NCBI RefSeq assembly: GCF_000687145.1
Contig: NZ_JMFG01000011.1
Coordinates: 84,338-148,337, forward strand
Reading direction: 5' to 3'
DNA from: Thermoanaerobaculum aquaticum
GTDB taxonomy: Bacteria > Acidobacteriota > Thermoanaerobaculia > Thermoanaerobaculales > Thermoanaerobaculaceae
Length of the DNA: 64,000 nucleotides
Shown here: piece by piece, positions 35,388-43,694 of the stretch
Layout: every line of letters starts with the position of its first letter
Position numbering within the stretch: the stretch's first letter is position 1
Notes under the pieces: generated by a model
What the model saw: only the letters and a program-made list of their open reading frames with translations
Databases searched by the model: none
What the model was told of the DNA's origin: nothing
Translations under genes and position numbers: made by a program

Positions 35388-35417
35388 TTGACGAGAAATG
35401 CAAGAGCCTTGTATATC
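35388..35417 (+). promoter_or_regulatory. promoter-like sequence facing a gene-free region
   Basis: TTGACG (35388-35393), then GTATAT (35411-35416, 17-nt spacer) or TATATC (35412-35417, 18-nt spacer). It points into about 370 nt without a convincing gene. A TGAGAC-CA-GTCTCA hairpin (35422-35435) sits at the predicted start. Confidence 0.5.
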
Positions 35418-35423
35418 ATTCTG

Positions 35424-35760
35424 AGACCAGTCTCAACGATCTCGGGGGGGCTAAAAAATCAGCGTCCCACCTGCGCGAGCGCGACCGACGGCTTCGTTCT
35501 TGATGCCTGCTTCGGGCCTCCGGGAGCTGGCTGCGGAAGCTCCTCCGGTAGCGCAGCCGTTACCCTCGGGCCGGAGAAAGTCCTCCGCAGCGCGAGCTTT
35601 TCACAGGCCAGCGGATGAAACCCTCCTGGAGACGCAAGGGACTTCAAGAAAGGCGCCTGGTGGCCTTACGGTAGGAAGGCCTTGGCGCGGGGCAGTGGAG
35701 CCGTTTCTGCTTAGCCCACGCGCCACCCATCCCGGCCTTACTGGCGAGGGGGGAGGAGGA
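35424..35760 (+). ncRNA. candidate structured RNA (unassigned)
   Basis: This stretch has no supported gene but several pairing arms. GGCTGCG (from about 35528) pairs with CGCAGCC (about 35552-35558), enclosed by CTCCGG/CCGGAG arms near 35519 and 35571. GGCCTTACGG-type repeats lie near 35660-35680. A promoter-like element precedes it. It could be a housekeeping or lineage-specific RNA, a long 5' leader that lost its gene, or nothing. I could not match it to RNase P, SRP, 6S, tmRNA or a known riboswitch. The boundaries are estimates. Confidence 0.3.
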
Positions 35761-35794
35761 TCCCAACAGCTGAGGAGAAACCACTAAAAGGAAA

Positions 35795-35869
35795 TGGCTC
35801 CGCAGGAGGGACTCGAACCCCCAACCCTCCGGTTAACAGCCGGACGCTCTACCGTTGAGCTACTGCGGA
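35795..35869 (-). tRNA. tRNA-Asn (GTT)
   Basis: Minus-strand cloverleaf: acceptor TCCGCAG (35869-35863) pairs with CTGCGGA (35805-35799). The D arm contains AGCTCAACGGTAGAGC, the anticodon arm CCGGC-TGTTAAC-CGG-type gives anticodon GTT, and the T arm contains GGTTCGAGTCC. The discriminator is G and the CCA end is encoded (35797-35795). Confidence 0.97.
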
Positions 35870-35893
35870 CCAGCTCCCTCGCGGGAGCAAGGC

Positions 35894-35923
35894 TTTGTAG
35901 CGCAAAAGCCTGGCCGTTGTCAA
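35894..35923 (-). promoter_or_regulatory. tRNA-Asn promoter
   Basis: Minus strand TTGACA (35923-35918), 18-nt spacer, TACAAA (35899-35894). The predicted start lies about 18 nt upstream of the mature tRNA. A GCTCCCGCGAGGGAGC hairpin lies between start and tRNA. Confidence 0.75.
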
Positions 35924-36024
35924 GGTTGCAGGGTCTGCTTGCCAGCCCGCAAGGAGCCTTCCGGGCAAACGGGGTTTTTGCGGCAGCGCAAAGAAGAAAC
36001 GGGGCGACGGATTAGCCTGGACTT

Positions 36025-36258
36025 ATGGGTGAATGCCTCGTGGACCGGCGCTGGACGGTGGCTGAGCTCCTGGCCCTCTACCCCCAGGCGGCGAGCGTTT
36101 TTACCAGGCATGCCATGGCCTGCGTGGGGTGCGATTTGAGCCGCTTCGACACGCTGGCGATGGTGGCAGCTACTTACGGTCTCTCATGGGAGGCCTTTGC
36201 CGCCGAGCTTGCGGAGGCGCTCTCCTCGGCCCAAGCCGCCAGCTCTTCCACCACCTGA
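36025..36258 (+). CDS. DUF1858 domain protein
   Basis: A 77-residue protein of the DUF1858/ScdA-N type: RRWTVAELLALYPQAASVFT followed by HAMACVGCDLSRFDTL, the CxxC region of this helical domain. Members are stand-alone or fused to hybrid-cluster-like or iron-sulfur repair proteins, and the Cys pair may handle a metal or redox partner. The ATG lies 6 nt after a TAGCCT box, so the mRNA is probably leaderless. Its last 85 nt overlap the convergent pseudouridine synthase gene. Confidence 0.85.
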   Translation: MGECLVDRRWTVAELLALYPQAASVFTRHAMACVGCDLSRFDTLAMVAATYGLSWEAFAAELAEALSSAQAASSSTT

Positions 36259-36953
36259 GAAAGCCCCAAAGCTTCCAGCACCGCGCGAAACTCCTCTGGC
36301 AAGGGTGCGGTGACCACCGAGGGGGTCATACCCTCCGGCAGCTGCAACCGCCAGGCGTGGAGCAGCGGATGGGAAGGTGCCAAAAGACGGCGGAGCTCGG
36401 GGTCCTTGACGCCACGGTGTCTGGGTCCTCCGTAAAGGTCATCGCCCACGATGGGGTGACCGGCGGCCGAGAGGTGCACGCGAATTTGATGGGTGCGGCC
36501 AGTGCGAGGTTGCAATAAAAGCAAGCTCACAGGGGGAACATGGGCCACGCGGCGGTAAGCGGTCACGGCTTTTTTGCCTGCCGGGTCCACCCGCATTTTG
36601 CGGCGATCCCTGGGATCCGGCGAAAGCCCGGACTCCCACACCCCTTCTTGCGGTCGGGGTTTTCCCCAGACTAATGCCAGGTAGCTGCGGTGGATTTCAC
36701 CCTGTGACAGGGCCTGGGACAAAAGCCGTAACGTGGCAGCATTGCGGGCCACCAGCACCAGTCCTGTGGTGCCCACATCCAATCGGTGCACCAAAAACAA
36801 AGGACCTGGACCCAAAGCCAAGGCTTCGGAGGCCAAGAGCTTGCGGAGGCGCTCCTCCACGTCGCCGGGGGCGCTTCGTCGGGTGGCCAAGCTGAGGCCC
36901 GGCGGTTTGTTGAGGATCAAAAGCTCAGGGCTTGAAAACACCACCACGCTCAC
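36174..36953 (-). CDS. RluA-family pseudouridine synthase
   Basis: A 259-residue enzyme converting specific uridines of rRNA or tRNA to pseudouridine. It has the early ILNKPPGLSLATRR block, the catalytic Asp in FLVHRLDVGTTGLVLVARN (about residues 53-71), LLQPRTGRTHQIRVHLSAAG and the HAWRLQLP end block. There is no S4 domain. GTG 36953 starts it without a clear ribosome site. The C-terminal Ala/Ser-rich tail overlaps the neighbouring DUF1858 gene on the other strand. The target site is unknown. Confidence 0.92.
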   Translation of the reverse strand: MSVVVFSSPELLILNKPPGLSLATRRSAPGDVEERLRKLLASEALALGPGPLFLVHRLDVGTTGLVLVARNAATLRLLSQALSQGEIHRSYLALVWGKPRPQEGVWESGLSPDPRDRRKMRVDPAGKKAVTAYRRVAHVPPVSLLLLQPRTGRTHQIRVHLSAAGHPIVGDDLYGGPRHRGVKDPELRRLLAPSHPLLHAWRLQLPEGMTPSVVTAPLPEEFRAVLEALGLSQVVEELAAWAEESASASSAAKASHERP

Positions 36954-37073
36954 GGTTCCAGGTTGCCAGCTGGAGGTTTGCCTGTCCAGGGCTTCACGGG
37001 GTTTTCAAGGTCATGGCTTAGGTTTAGAGTGTAAGATGCCCCTCGATGTTTGGGGGATGAAAGGAGGAGGTCT

Positions 37074-39971
37074 ATGCGAGGAAGGGCACTGTTGTTACGA
37101 AGCGTGGCCTTGGCGCTGCTGCTCTTTTCTGCAGCTGCCGCCTGGGCGCAAACCGATGTCACCATGGCGCGCATCACCGGTACGGTCAAGGACGAGCAGG
37201 GTCAGCCGCTGCCGGGGGCTTTGGTGGAAGCCAAAAACCAGGAAACCGGCCTGATGGCGCGGGCGGTGGCTGATACTAACGGGTTTTACCGGCTTTTGAA
37301 CCTGCCGCCCGGGGTGTATACCCTCACAGCCAGCCTCTCGGGTTTTGCCACCCTGGAGAAAAGCGATGTGAGGCTGGTTCTGGGCTCGGCGCCCACGGTG
37401 GACTTCACGCTGCCGGCCGCCACCACCGCTGAAACCGTGACTGTCACCGCCGAAACGCCGCTGGTGGAGGTCACCAACACCACGGTGGGGGCCACGATCC
37501 TCAACGAGCAAATCAAGAGCTTGCCCCTCAACGGCCGGGACTTCACCTCCCTGGTGTACCTCACCCCGGAGACCCGCCGGGAATCCCAGCGGGGCTACAT
37601 CTCCATTTCCGGGCAGCGGGGGATTAACACCAACGTCACAGTGGACGGCGTGGACTACAACAACGCCTTCTTCGGTGGCCAGTACGGCACTGCCGAAGGA
37701 CGGGCACCCCTGGCCATTTCCCAGGAGTCCATTAAGGAGTTTGCGGTGATCACCAACGGTGCTTCCGCCGAGTTTGGCCGCTCGGGCGGCGGTTTCGTCA
37801 ACGTGATTACCAAGAGCGGCACCAACGACTACCACGGTTCCGCTTTTTACTACTGGCAGCCCCAGGATCTCGCCTCCGATCCGCCGGTGGGCGAAAAGCT
37901 GGACCAGGAGAAGAAGCAGTTCGGCGGCTCCTTCGGCGGCGCCTTTATGAAGGACAAGCTCTTCTTCTTCACCTCTTACGACCAGCAAGACCAGAGCTTG
38001 ACGATCCCCATTGACCCCCGGGTGCTGGACGCCGACATCTTTGCGAAGTACCCGGTGCTGGCCTCCCCGCCGCAGTACGTGCAAACCCGCGACGGGCGGG
38101 TGCTTTTTACCCGCTTTGACTTCTTTGCAAGCCCCCAGCACCGCTTCATGGCCCGCATGAACTACGGGGACTACGAGGGGATCAACGGTACCTCCACCAG
38201 CCCCACCCGTACCGAGTCCTACAACGGCATCGAGGGGATGTTCTCCCGTTCCTACGTGGCCTCCTATTCCGGTACCTGGTCCGATAACCTGCTCAACGAC
38301 TTCAACTTCCAGTACGTTTTGGAGGACACGCCCCGGCGGGATAAGGGGCTGGGCTTGCCGGACATTCAGGTGCGGGGCATCGGCAACTACGGGGAGGTGA
38401 GCTTCCTGCCCATTACCTCCACCGCCGACCGCACCACCATCTTTGACACCGTCACTTACATGTGGCAGGACCACGTGTTCAAGGGCGGTTTTGAGTACAA
38501 CGACACCTCCATTGACCAGATCTTCAAGGGCAACTGGCGGGGGGTCTTCATCTTCAACAACAAGGCCGACTTTTTGGCCGGCAAGTGGTCCGAATACCGG
38601 CAGTTCGGCGGTCTGCAGGGCTTGACCGCCGATGAGGCCGGTCGCTCCAACTTTGGGCAAAAGGAGTACGCGGCGTTCCTGCAAGACCAATGGTTCATTT
38701 CCCCCCAGCTCACGCTCACCTTGGGATTGCGGTGGGAACGGCTGGATAACCCCGACTTCCCGATCCTGAACCTGCGGGAGCAAAATCCCGACGGCACCTA
38801 CAAGCTCAACGGCAAGATCCCCGATGAGGATAACCAGTGGTCGCCCCGCATCGGTGTTTCCTGGGCCCCGGCTCCCAAAACCGCGGTGCGCTTTTCGGCC
38901 GGCCGCTTCTGGAGCCGTACACCGGCCCTGCTTTGGGCGCAAACCAACACCTCCAACGGCTTGAAGGGCACCCAGTACCTGATCTTCGCCCAGCGGGACA
39001 ACCGCGGCAACGTCATTGGGCCACCCACCGACCCGCTGGCTCCCGGCTGGGGCTCCGCCTGGGATCCTCACGGCGTCGAGCGGGTGGACTTCTCCTCCAT
39101 TCCCATCCCCCGCGGCGTGGGGGTGTTTACGGTGGACCCCAACTTCCGCAACCCCTACACGGACCGCGTCACCCTGGAGTTTGAGCGGGAGCTCTTTGCC
39201 AACACCGCCGCTTCCTTGAGCATCACCTACGCCGAGTCCAAGCACCTGGAGCGGCTTACCGATGCTAACCTCCGGTACGATGGCACCACCTCCGCCAACG
39301 GCCTGCCCCACTACGACCGCAACCGTCCCAACCCGGCCTACGGCCGCGTTACCGTGTACACCTCCGATGCCCGTTCCAAGTACTGGGGGATCAGCTTGCT
39401 CCTGCAGCGCCGGTTTGTGGAGCGCTTCTTCGGCATGCTGTCGGTGACCTGGTCCGAGGACAAGGACAACGACTCCAACGAGCGCAACTTTGCGGGGCTC
39501 TTTGCCGAGGACAAGAACAACCTGGATTTGAACTGGGGCTGGGCCGACCGCGACCAGCGGTGGAAGATTGCCGCCAACGGGACCTGGAACACGCCGTGGT
39601 GGGGGATTTCCCTCTCCGGTTTGTTCCGCTTTGCCACCGGCCAGCCCTACACCGCCTTTGCGGGCGCCGATCTTAACGGTGACCAGGACTCCGGGACTGA
39701 CCGTCCCACGGTGGGCGGCAAGCACTTCCCCCGCAACAGCTTCCGCCAGCCGGACACGTGGTCTTTGGACCTGCGCCTGCAAAAGACCTTTGACATCAAG
39801 GGCTTTAAGCTGGCGGCCATTGCCGAGTGCTTTAACTGCACCGATCGCGAGGAGTACACGGTGACCAACACCATTTGGGGCACGGGGGAAACGCCGCGCT
39901 CCACCTTTGGCGCCAAGTCCTACACCGGCACGCCGCGCACCATTCAGCTGGCCATCCGCCTGGACTTCTAG
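37074..39971 (+). CDS. TonB-dependent receptor with carboxypeptidase-regulatory domain (Oar-like)
   Basis: A 965-residue outer-membrane receptor. The signal peptide ends AAAWAQ (about residue 25). A carboxypeptidase-regulatory domain follows (ITGTVKDEQGQPLPGALVEA; GVYTLTASLSGF), then a plug (LPLNGRDFTSLVYLTPETRR; TVDGVDYNNAFFGGQYG; EFGRSGGGFVNVITKSGTND) and the barrel, ending in Phe (AIRLDF). AAAGGAGGAGG precedes ATG 37074. The LNGRDF and EFGRSGGG blocks are those of the acidobacterial Oar-like group. It stands alone, so the substrate is unknown. It is followed by a TTCG-loop terminator. Confidence 0.92.
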   Translation: MRGRALLLRSVALALLLFSAAAAWAQTDVTMARITGTVKDEQGQPLPGALVEAKNQETGLMARAVADTNGFYRLLNLPPGVYTLTASLSGFATLEKSDVRLVLGSAPTVDFTLPAATTAETVTVTAETPLVEVTNTTVGATILNEQIKSLPLNGRDFTSLVYLTPETRRESQRGYISISGQRGINTNVTVDGVDYNNAFFGGQYGTAEGRAPLAISQESIKEFAVITNGASAEFGRSGGGFVNVITKSGTNDYHGSAFYYWQPQDLASDPPVGEKLDQEKKQFGGSFGGAFMKDKLFFFTSYDQQDQSLTIPIDPRVLDADIFAKYPVLASPPQYVQTRDGRVLFTRFDFFASPQHRFMARMNYGDYEGINGTSTSPTRTESYNGIEGMFSRSYVASYSGTWSDNLLNDFNFQYVLEDTPRRDKGLGLPDIQVRGIGNYGEVSFLPITSTADRTTIFDTVTYMWQDHVFKGGFEYNDTSIDQIFKGNWRGVFIFNNKADFLAGKWSEYRQFGGLQGLTADEAGRSNFGQKEYAAFLQDQWFISPQLTLTLGLRWERLDNPDFPILNLREQNPDGTYKLNGKIPDEDNQWSPRIGVSWAPAPKTAVRFSAGRFWSRTPALLWAQTNTSNGLKGTQYLIFAQRDNRGNVIGPPTDPLAPGWGSAWDPHGVERVDFSSIPIPRGVGVFTVDPNFRNPYTDRVTLEFERELFANTAASLSITYAESKHLERLTDANLRYDGTTSANGLPHYDRNRPNPAYGRVTVYTSDARSKYWGISLLLQRRFVERFFGMLSVTWSEDKDNDSNERNFAGLFAEDKNNLDLNWGWADRDQRWKIAANGTWNTPWWGISLSGLFRFATGQPYTAFAGADLNGDQDSGTDRPTVGGKHFPRNSFRQPDTWSLDLRLQKTFDIKGFKLAAIAECFNCTDREEYTVTNTIWGTGETPRSTFGAKSYTGTPRTIQLAIRLDF

Positions 39972-39994
39972 CAGCCGCAAGCTGCACTGGAACC

Positions 39995-40025
39995 GGGGGG
40001 CGCTTCGGCGCCCCCCTTTTCTTTC
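39995..40025 (+). terminator. intrinsic terminator with TTCG loop
   Basis: GGGGGGCGC (39995-40003), TTCG, GCGCCCCCC (40008-40016), then TTTTCTTTC. Ends the TonB receptor transcript. Confidence 0.95.
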
Positions 40026-40052
40026 ACCGGGATGGACACCCGCCGGCGCGTT

Positions 40053-40067
40053 CTGAAAACTTTTCAG
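40053..40067. repeat. 15-bp palindrome upstream of the M4 protease gene
   Basis: CTGAAAACTTTTCAG is perfectly symmetric about its central base. It lies about 90 bp before the protease promoter. It resembles the LacI-type operator at 10147-10160 in its GAAAAC/TTTTC halves but has odd symmetry, so it is probably a different site or fortuitous. Confidence 0.35.
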
Positions 40068-40155
40068 GCAGGTGGCTCGAGAGCAGCTCCCCATTGAAAC
40101 ATTTTCGAGCTAGTACGAAAGCTTGTGAGCAATTTTTGTCACTGCGGCAAGGGCC

Positions 40156-40184
40156 TTGACAGGCTTTCTGGGGCCACCTTAGCT
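40156..40184 (+). promoter_or_regulatory. promoter of the M4 protease gene
   Basis: TTGACA (40156-40161), 17-nt spacer, TTAGCT (40179-40184). The predicted start near 40191 gives a short leader ending in AAAAGGAGGGG, a strong ribosome site, before ATG 40209. Confidence 0.65.
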
Positions 40185-40208
40185 TGGTGCCAGGAAAAGG
40201 AGGGGGCT

Positions 40209-42119
40209 ATGCGAAAGGCACTAACAGCATTTTTGGTTTTGACGATGGCAAGCGGAGCTTTTGCCGCGGTACAGCAAGCCCCGCGCCACGAGCAGGAGGG
40301 GATCCTCTCGGGCATGGAGCTGTCGCTGGCGTCCTTCGACGAACGGGGCGTTCCCACCTTCCTCGCCGGCAACCTCGGCCAGGTTTCTGGGGGCGATCCG
40401 GTTGGAGCTTCGCTCGCCTTTCTGGAAGAAAAGCGGGCGGTATTTCTTGCCACGGGCCAGGAAGAGTTTGCCTTCAATCGGGTCCAGGAAGATGAGCTCG
40501 GGCAAATCCACGTGCGCTTCCAGCAGACGTTTCAGGGCCGACCGGTGGTAGGTGCCGAGCTCATCGTGCACCTGGAGGCAGCCTCCGGAAAGGTTTTGGC
40601 CATCAACGGGAAGTTCGTGCCTGCGTCGGAAATACCGACGCAACCTCTCCTGGAAGCAGAAACCGCCCTGCAAGCGGCCGCCCCGGCGGCGGGAATTGCC
40701 TCGGGAACGGTAGTGACGGCCCCCGAGCTGGTGTATGTACCTACCGATGAGGGCCTGCGGCTGGCCTGGCAAGCGACGGTGGCCTATGAGAGGGATGGAG
40801 AACCTTACCTCGATCGGGTTTACGCGGATAGCGATACCGGTGAGTTCCTGGGGGCAGAGGGCCTCCTTCACCGTGCCCTGTACCGCAAGATCTACACCGC
40901 CAACAACGGCACGTCCTTGCCCGGCACCTTGATGTTTGTGGAAGGTGGGTCCTCTTCGGACACCACCGCCATGGCCGCCTACAACAACTCGGGCATTACG
41001 TACAACTACTACAAGACCAAGTTCAACCGCGACTCCTACGACAACGCCGGTGCCCAGTTGATTTCCACGGTTCACTATGGCAGCAACTACAACAACGCTT
41101 TCTGGAACGGCTCGCAAATGGTCTATGGGGACGGTGATGGCACAACGTTCGGACCCTTTGCCAAAGCCCTGGACGTGGTGGCCCACGAGCTCACCCATGC
41201 GGTCACCGACCGCACGGCCGGGCTTGCCTACCAGAACGATTCCGGCGCTCTCAACGAAGCCATGTCCGACATTTTTGGCGCGGCCACCGAGGCGTACAGT
41301 GCGGGCGGTATCAGCTCCAACACATGGAAGATTGGCGAGGCCTGCTACACCCCCGCCACCGCAGGGGATGCCCTCCGTTACATGAACAACCCCACGGCTG
41401 ACGGGTATTCAAGAGACTATTACCCGGAGCGGCTTTACGCCTACAACTGCACGCCATCCTCCAGCAACGACTACTGCGGGGTGCACGGTAACTCCGGCGT
41501 TGCCAACCTGGCCTTCTACCTGATGGTCAGCGGTGGCAGCCATCCCCGGGCCAAGACCTCCATTGCCGTAACCTCGATTGGGCTTTCCCGGGCCGAGCAG
41601 ATCTTTTACCGGGCCCTTACCGTCTATCTGACCTCCTCCAGCACCTACGTGGGAGCCCGCAACGCCACCGCGCAGGCAGCTACCGACCTTTACGGCTCCA
41701 CCTATGCCACCTATGTGCATAAAGCTTGGGACGCGGTTGGCGTGCCTGGCGGACCGGTGAACATGAATGAGACCGAGTCCAACGGCTCGCTCTCCACCGC
41801 AAACACCATCGGCACCAACGGCACCAACCTCCAGGGCTTCGTCGGCAGCTCCACCGACAACGATTACTTCAAGATCGGCGTGCCGGCGGGTAAGACCCTG
41901 GTGGTGTTCATGACGCCCCCCAGCACCAAGGACTACGAGCTTTACCTTTACAACAGCTCGGGAACCACCCTGGCCTCCAGCACTTACGGAACCGGTGTGA
42001 GGGAGCAGGTAATCTGGAAGAACACAGGGACGGCTACGGCCTACGTGTACGCCCGGGTCTACGGGTACAGCGGAGCCTACTCCACGACCTCGCCGTACTA
42101 CCTAAAGGTGATTTGGTAA
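40209..42119 (+). CDS. secreted thermolysin-like (M4) metalloprotease with PPC domain
   Basis: A 636-residue preproenzyme. Signal peptide 1-19 (AFAA), then an FTP propeptide and PepSY-like region (about 25-215). The M4 catalytic domain has the zinc motif VVAHELTHAVTDRTAGLAYQ (HELTH at about residues 328-332), the third ligand Glu in SGALNEAMSDIFG, and the active-site His in GVHGNSGVANLAFYLM. The C-terminal 110 residues form a pre-peptidase C-terminal (PPC) domain with FKIGVPAGKTLVVFM and DYELYLYNSSGT. It would be secreted, self-processed and used for protein degradation outside the cell. Start ATG 40209 follows AAAAGGAGGGGG. Confidence 0.95.
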   Translation: MRKALTAFLVLTMASGAFAAVQQAPRHEQEGILSGMELSLASFDERGVPTFLAGNLGQVSGGDPVGASLAFLEEKRAVFLATGQEEFAFNRVQEDELGQIHVRFQQTFQGRPVVGAELIVHLEAASGKVLAINGKFVPASEIPTQPLLEAETALQAAAPAAGIASGTVVTAPELVYVPTDEGLRLAWQATVAYERDGEPYLDRVYADSDTGEFLGAEGLLHRALYRKIYTANNGTSLPGTLMFVEGGSSSDTTAMAAYNNSGITYNYYKTKFNRDSYDNAGAQLISTVHYGSNYNNAFWNGSQMVYGDGDGTTFGPFAKALDVVAHELTHAVTDRTAGLAYQNDSGALNEAMSDIFGAATEAYSAGGISSNTWKIGEACYTPATAGDALRYMNNPTADGYSRDYYPERLYAYNCTPSSSNDYCGVHGNSGVANLAFYLMVSGGSHPRAKTSIAVTSIGLSRAEQIFYRALTVYLTSSSTYVGARNATAQAATDLYGSTYATYVHKAWDAVGVPGGPVNMNETESNGSLSTANTIGTNGTNLQGFVGSSTDNDYFKIGVPAGKTLVVFMTPPSTKDYELYLYNSSGTTLASSTYGTGVREQVIWKNTGTATAYVYARVYGYSGAYSTTSPYYLKVIW

Positions 42120-42172
42120 GGGGATTGGTCGCGGGGTTTAGGCACGCGTAACAGCTGCTTAACAACACCAAG

Positions 42173-42200
42173 AGGGGCGCTTCGGCGCCCCTTTTCCTTT
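42173..42200 (+). terminator. intrinsic terminator with TTCG loop
   Basis: AGGGGCGC (42173-42180), TTCG, GCGCCCCT (42185-42192), then TTTTCCTTTT. Ends the protease transcript. Confidence 0.93.
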
Positions 42201-42229
42201 TGCGCGAGGGGCTTGTGTAAAGTAGCGGC

Positions 42230-43441
42230 GTGGACTGGCTGGTTTTGGCGGTGTTTGTGGCGGTTTACCTGGGCATGTTCCTGGGTGAGCTGCCGGGCCT
42301 GGCTTTGGACCGCACCGGCGTGGCGGTGTTGGGCGCCATTGCCCTGGTTGCCAGCGGCCGGGTCACGCCGGAAATGGCGTGGCAAGCGGTGGATGTCCCC
42401 ACGTTGGCGCTTTTGGCCGGGCTCATGGTGGTTTCCGCGCAGTTTCGCCTGGCCGGGTTTTACACGTTTATTGCCCGGCGGCTGGCTTCAGCGGCGGTGG
42501 CGCCCCCCGTGCTGTTGGCCTGGCTGTTGGTAGTCGTCGCGGTGCTTTCGGCTTTTCTCGTGAACGACATCGTGTGCTTGGCCATGGCTCCCATCTTGGT
42601 GGAAGGGTGCGCCCGCCGGGGCTTGGACCCGGTGCCTTTTCTTTTGGGGCTTGCCTGTGCCGCCAACATCGGTTCCGCCGCCACGCTCATGGGCAACCCT
42701 CAAAACATGCTCATCGCCCAGAAGCTCCACCTGGGGTTTTTGTCCTACCTGGGTTTGGCTTTCCCGGTGGTGATTCTGAGCCTGGCTGCTTGCTGGCTGG
42801 TGCTGGTACTCCAGCAAAAAGGCCAGTGGTTCGCCCACACGCCCATACCCGCCATCACGGCCCGGGAGCTGTCCCGCTGGCAAGCGGCTAAGGGGCTCGT
42901 GGTGTTAGGCGCGGTGGTGCTGGCGTTTAGCGTGACCCCCTGGCCCCGGGAAATCGTGGCGGTCACCGCGGCAGGGCTGTTGCTCACCTCAAGGAGAATG
43001 GCCTCCCGGGAGATGCTGGGGCTGGTGGACTGGCAGCTCTTGGCGCTTTTTGTGGGGCTTTTTGTGGTGAACCACGCCTTTGCGGTGGAGGGGTGGATGG
43101 CGGCAGCTTTGAGCAAGCTTTCCGGCTGGGGCCTGGATCTCTCGCAACCGGCAGTGCTTTTCCTTTCCGCCGCGGCGCTTTCCAACCTGGTTTCCAACGT
43201 TCCTGCGGTGATGTTGCTCTTGCCTTCTGCCACCTATCCGGCCGCAGGACCTATCCTGGCTTTGGCTTCCACCCTGGCGGGCAACTTGCTGGTGGTGGGC
43301 AGCATCGCCAACATCATCGTGGTGGAGCAAGCGGCGCAACTGGGGGTCGGGATTTCAGCCCGAGACCACGCTCGGGTGGGGGTGCCGGTGAGCCTCATCA
43401 CGCTTTTCCTCGCCTTAGCTTGGGTTTTGCTGGCGTTTTGA
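42230..43441 (+). CDS. SLC13/ArsB-type anion or cation:proton transporter
   Basis: A 403-residue membrane protein with about ten to eleven helices in two similar halves. The first re-entrant region is LSAFLVNDIVCLAMAPILVE and ANIGSAATLMGNPQNMLIAQ; the second is ALSNLVSNVPAVMLLLP and LVVGSIANIIVVEQA. The GNPQN and SNVPA motifs mark the ion-transporter (DASS/ArsB/NhaD) superfamily. Substrate cannot be read. A TAAAGT box (42218-42223) stands 6 nt before the GTG start, so the mRNA is probably leaderless. Confidence 0.88.
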   Translation: MDWLVLAVFVAVYLGMFLGELPGLALDRTGVAVLGAIALVASGRVTPEMAWQAVDVPTLALLAGLMVVSAQFRLAGFYTFIARRLASAAVAPPVLLAWLLVVVAVLSAFLVNDIVCLAMAPILVEGCARRGLDPVPFLLGLACAANIGSAATLMGNPQNMLIAQKLHLGFLSYLGLAFPVVILSLAACWLVLVLQQKGQWFAHTPIPAITARELSRWQAAKGLVVLGAVVLAFSVTPWPREIVAVTAAGLLLTSRRMASREMLGLVDWQLLALFVGLFVVNHAFAVEGWMAAALSKLSGWGLDLSQPAVLFLSAAALSNLVSNVPAVMLLLPSATYPAAGPILALASTLAGNLLVVGSIANIIVVEQAAQLGVGISARDHARVGVPVSLITLFLALAWVLLAF

Positions 43442-43452
43442 CCCGGACCCCC

Positions 43453-43480
43453 TTGACAACTGGAAAAGAAGGTTTACCTT
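43453..43480 (+). promoter_or_regulatory. promoter of the kamA operon
   Basis: Perfect TTGACA (43453-43458), 16-nt spacer, TACCTT (43475-43480). The predicted transcript start coincides with an ATG at 43488 that opens a 39-codon frame. Confidence 0.7.
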
Positions 43481-43487
43481 TCGCGCC

Positions 43488-43607
43488 ATGGAGCTAGACT
43501 CGGCTACCGAAAAGCCTCCAAGTAGTAGCCTCGGAAAGCTGCTCATCTCTCCTTTCAACGGCAGTGCCTTTTTCTCGGGACAGGTGAGGTGCGAACAGCT
43601 TTCCTAA
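43488..43607 (+). CDS. 39-codon leaderless ORF upstream of kamA
   Basis: ATG 43488 lies 7 nt after the -10 box and opens 39 codons to TAA 43605-43607. The peptide begins MELDSATEKPPSSSLGK, continues through LLISPFNGSAFFSGQ and ends with a single Cys (RCEQLS). It is polar, then amphipathic, with no signal peptide. It is the only ORF between the promoter and kamA, 87 nt before the kamA start. It may be a small structural protein, a leader peptide or a precursor peptide for the enzymes downstream. Coding status rests on promoter placement alone. Confidence 0.45.
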   Translation: MELDSATEKPPSSSLGKLLISPFNGSAFFSGQVRCEQLS

Positions 43608-43694
43608 GCTCGCCGTTTACTTTACAAGCCGTCATTCGGTTCCACCTGGAGTTTCCCCCCGTGGACTGGAGTGAGGCTAGGGAGGAACACGTTC

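Noticed and set aside
35600..35685. A c-di-GMP riboswitch, suggested by GAGACGCAAGGG near 35635.
   Set aside because: The flanking conserved parts of the aptamer and a downstream gene to control are absent.
35574..35741. RNase P RNA: GAGAAAGTCC (35574-35583) and CCCGGCCTTAC (35731-35741) resemble its conserved 5' and 3' regions.
   Set aside because: The two stretches cannot pair to form helix P4, the expected ACAGARA element is missing, and the distance between them is too short for a bacterial class A RNA.
35794..36015. Plus-strand ORF reading GLEPPTLRLTAGRSTVELLR.
   Set aside because: This is the well-known spurious translation of the antisense strand of a tRNA gene.
37095..40094. Minus-strand open frame of 999 codons opposite the second TonB receptor.
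   Set aside because: It is produced by G+C-rich codon usage of the real gene; the protein is Gly/Val/His-rich without any domain.
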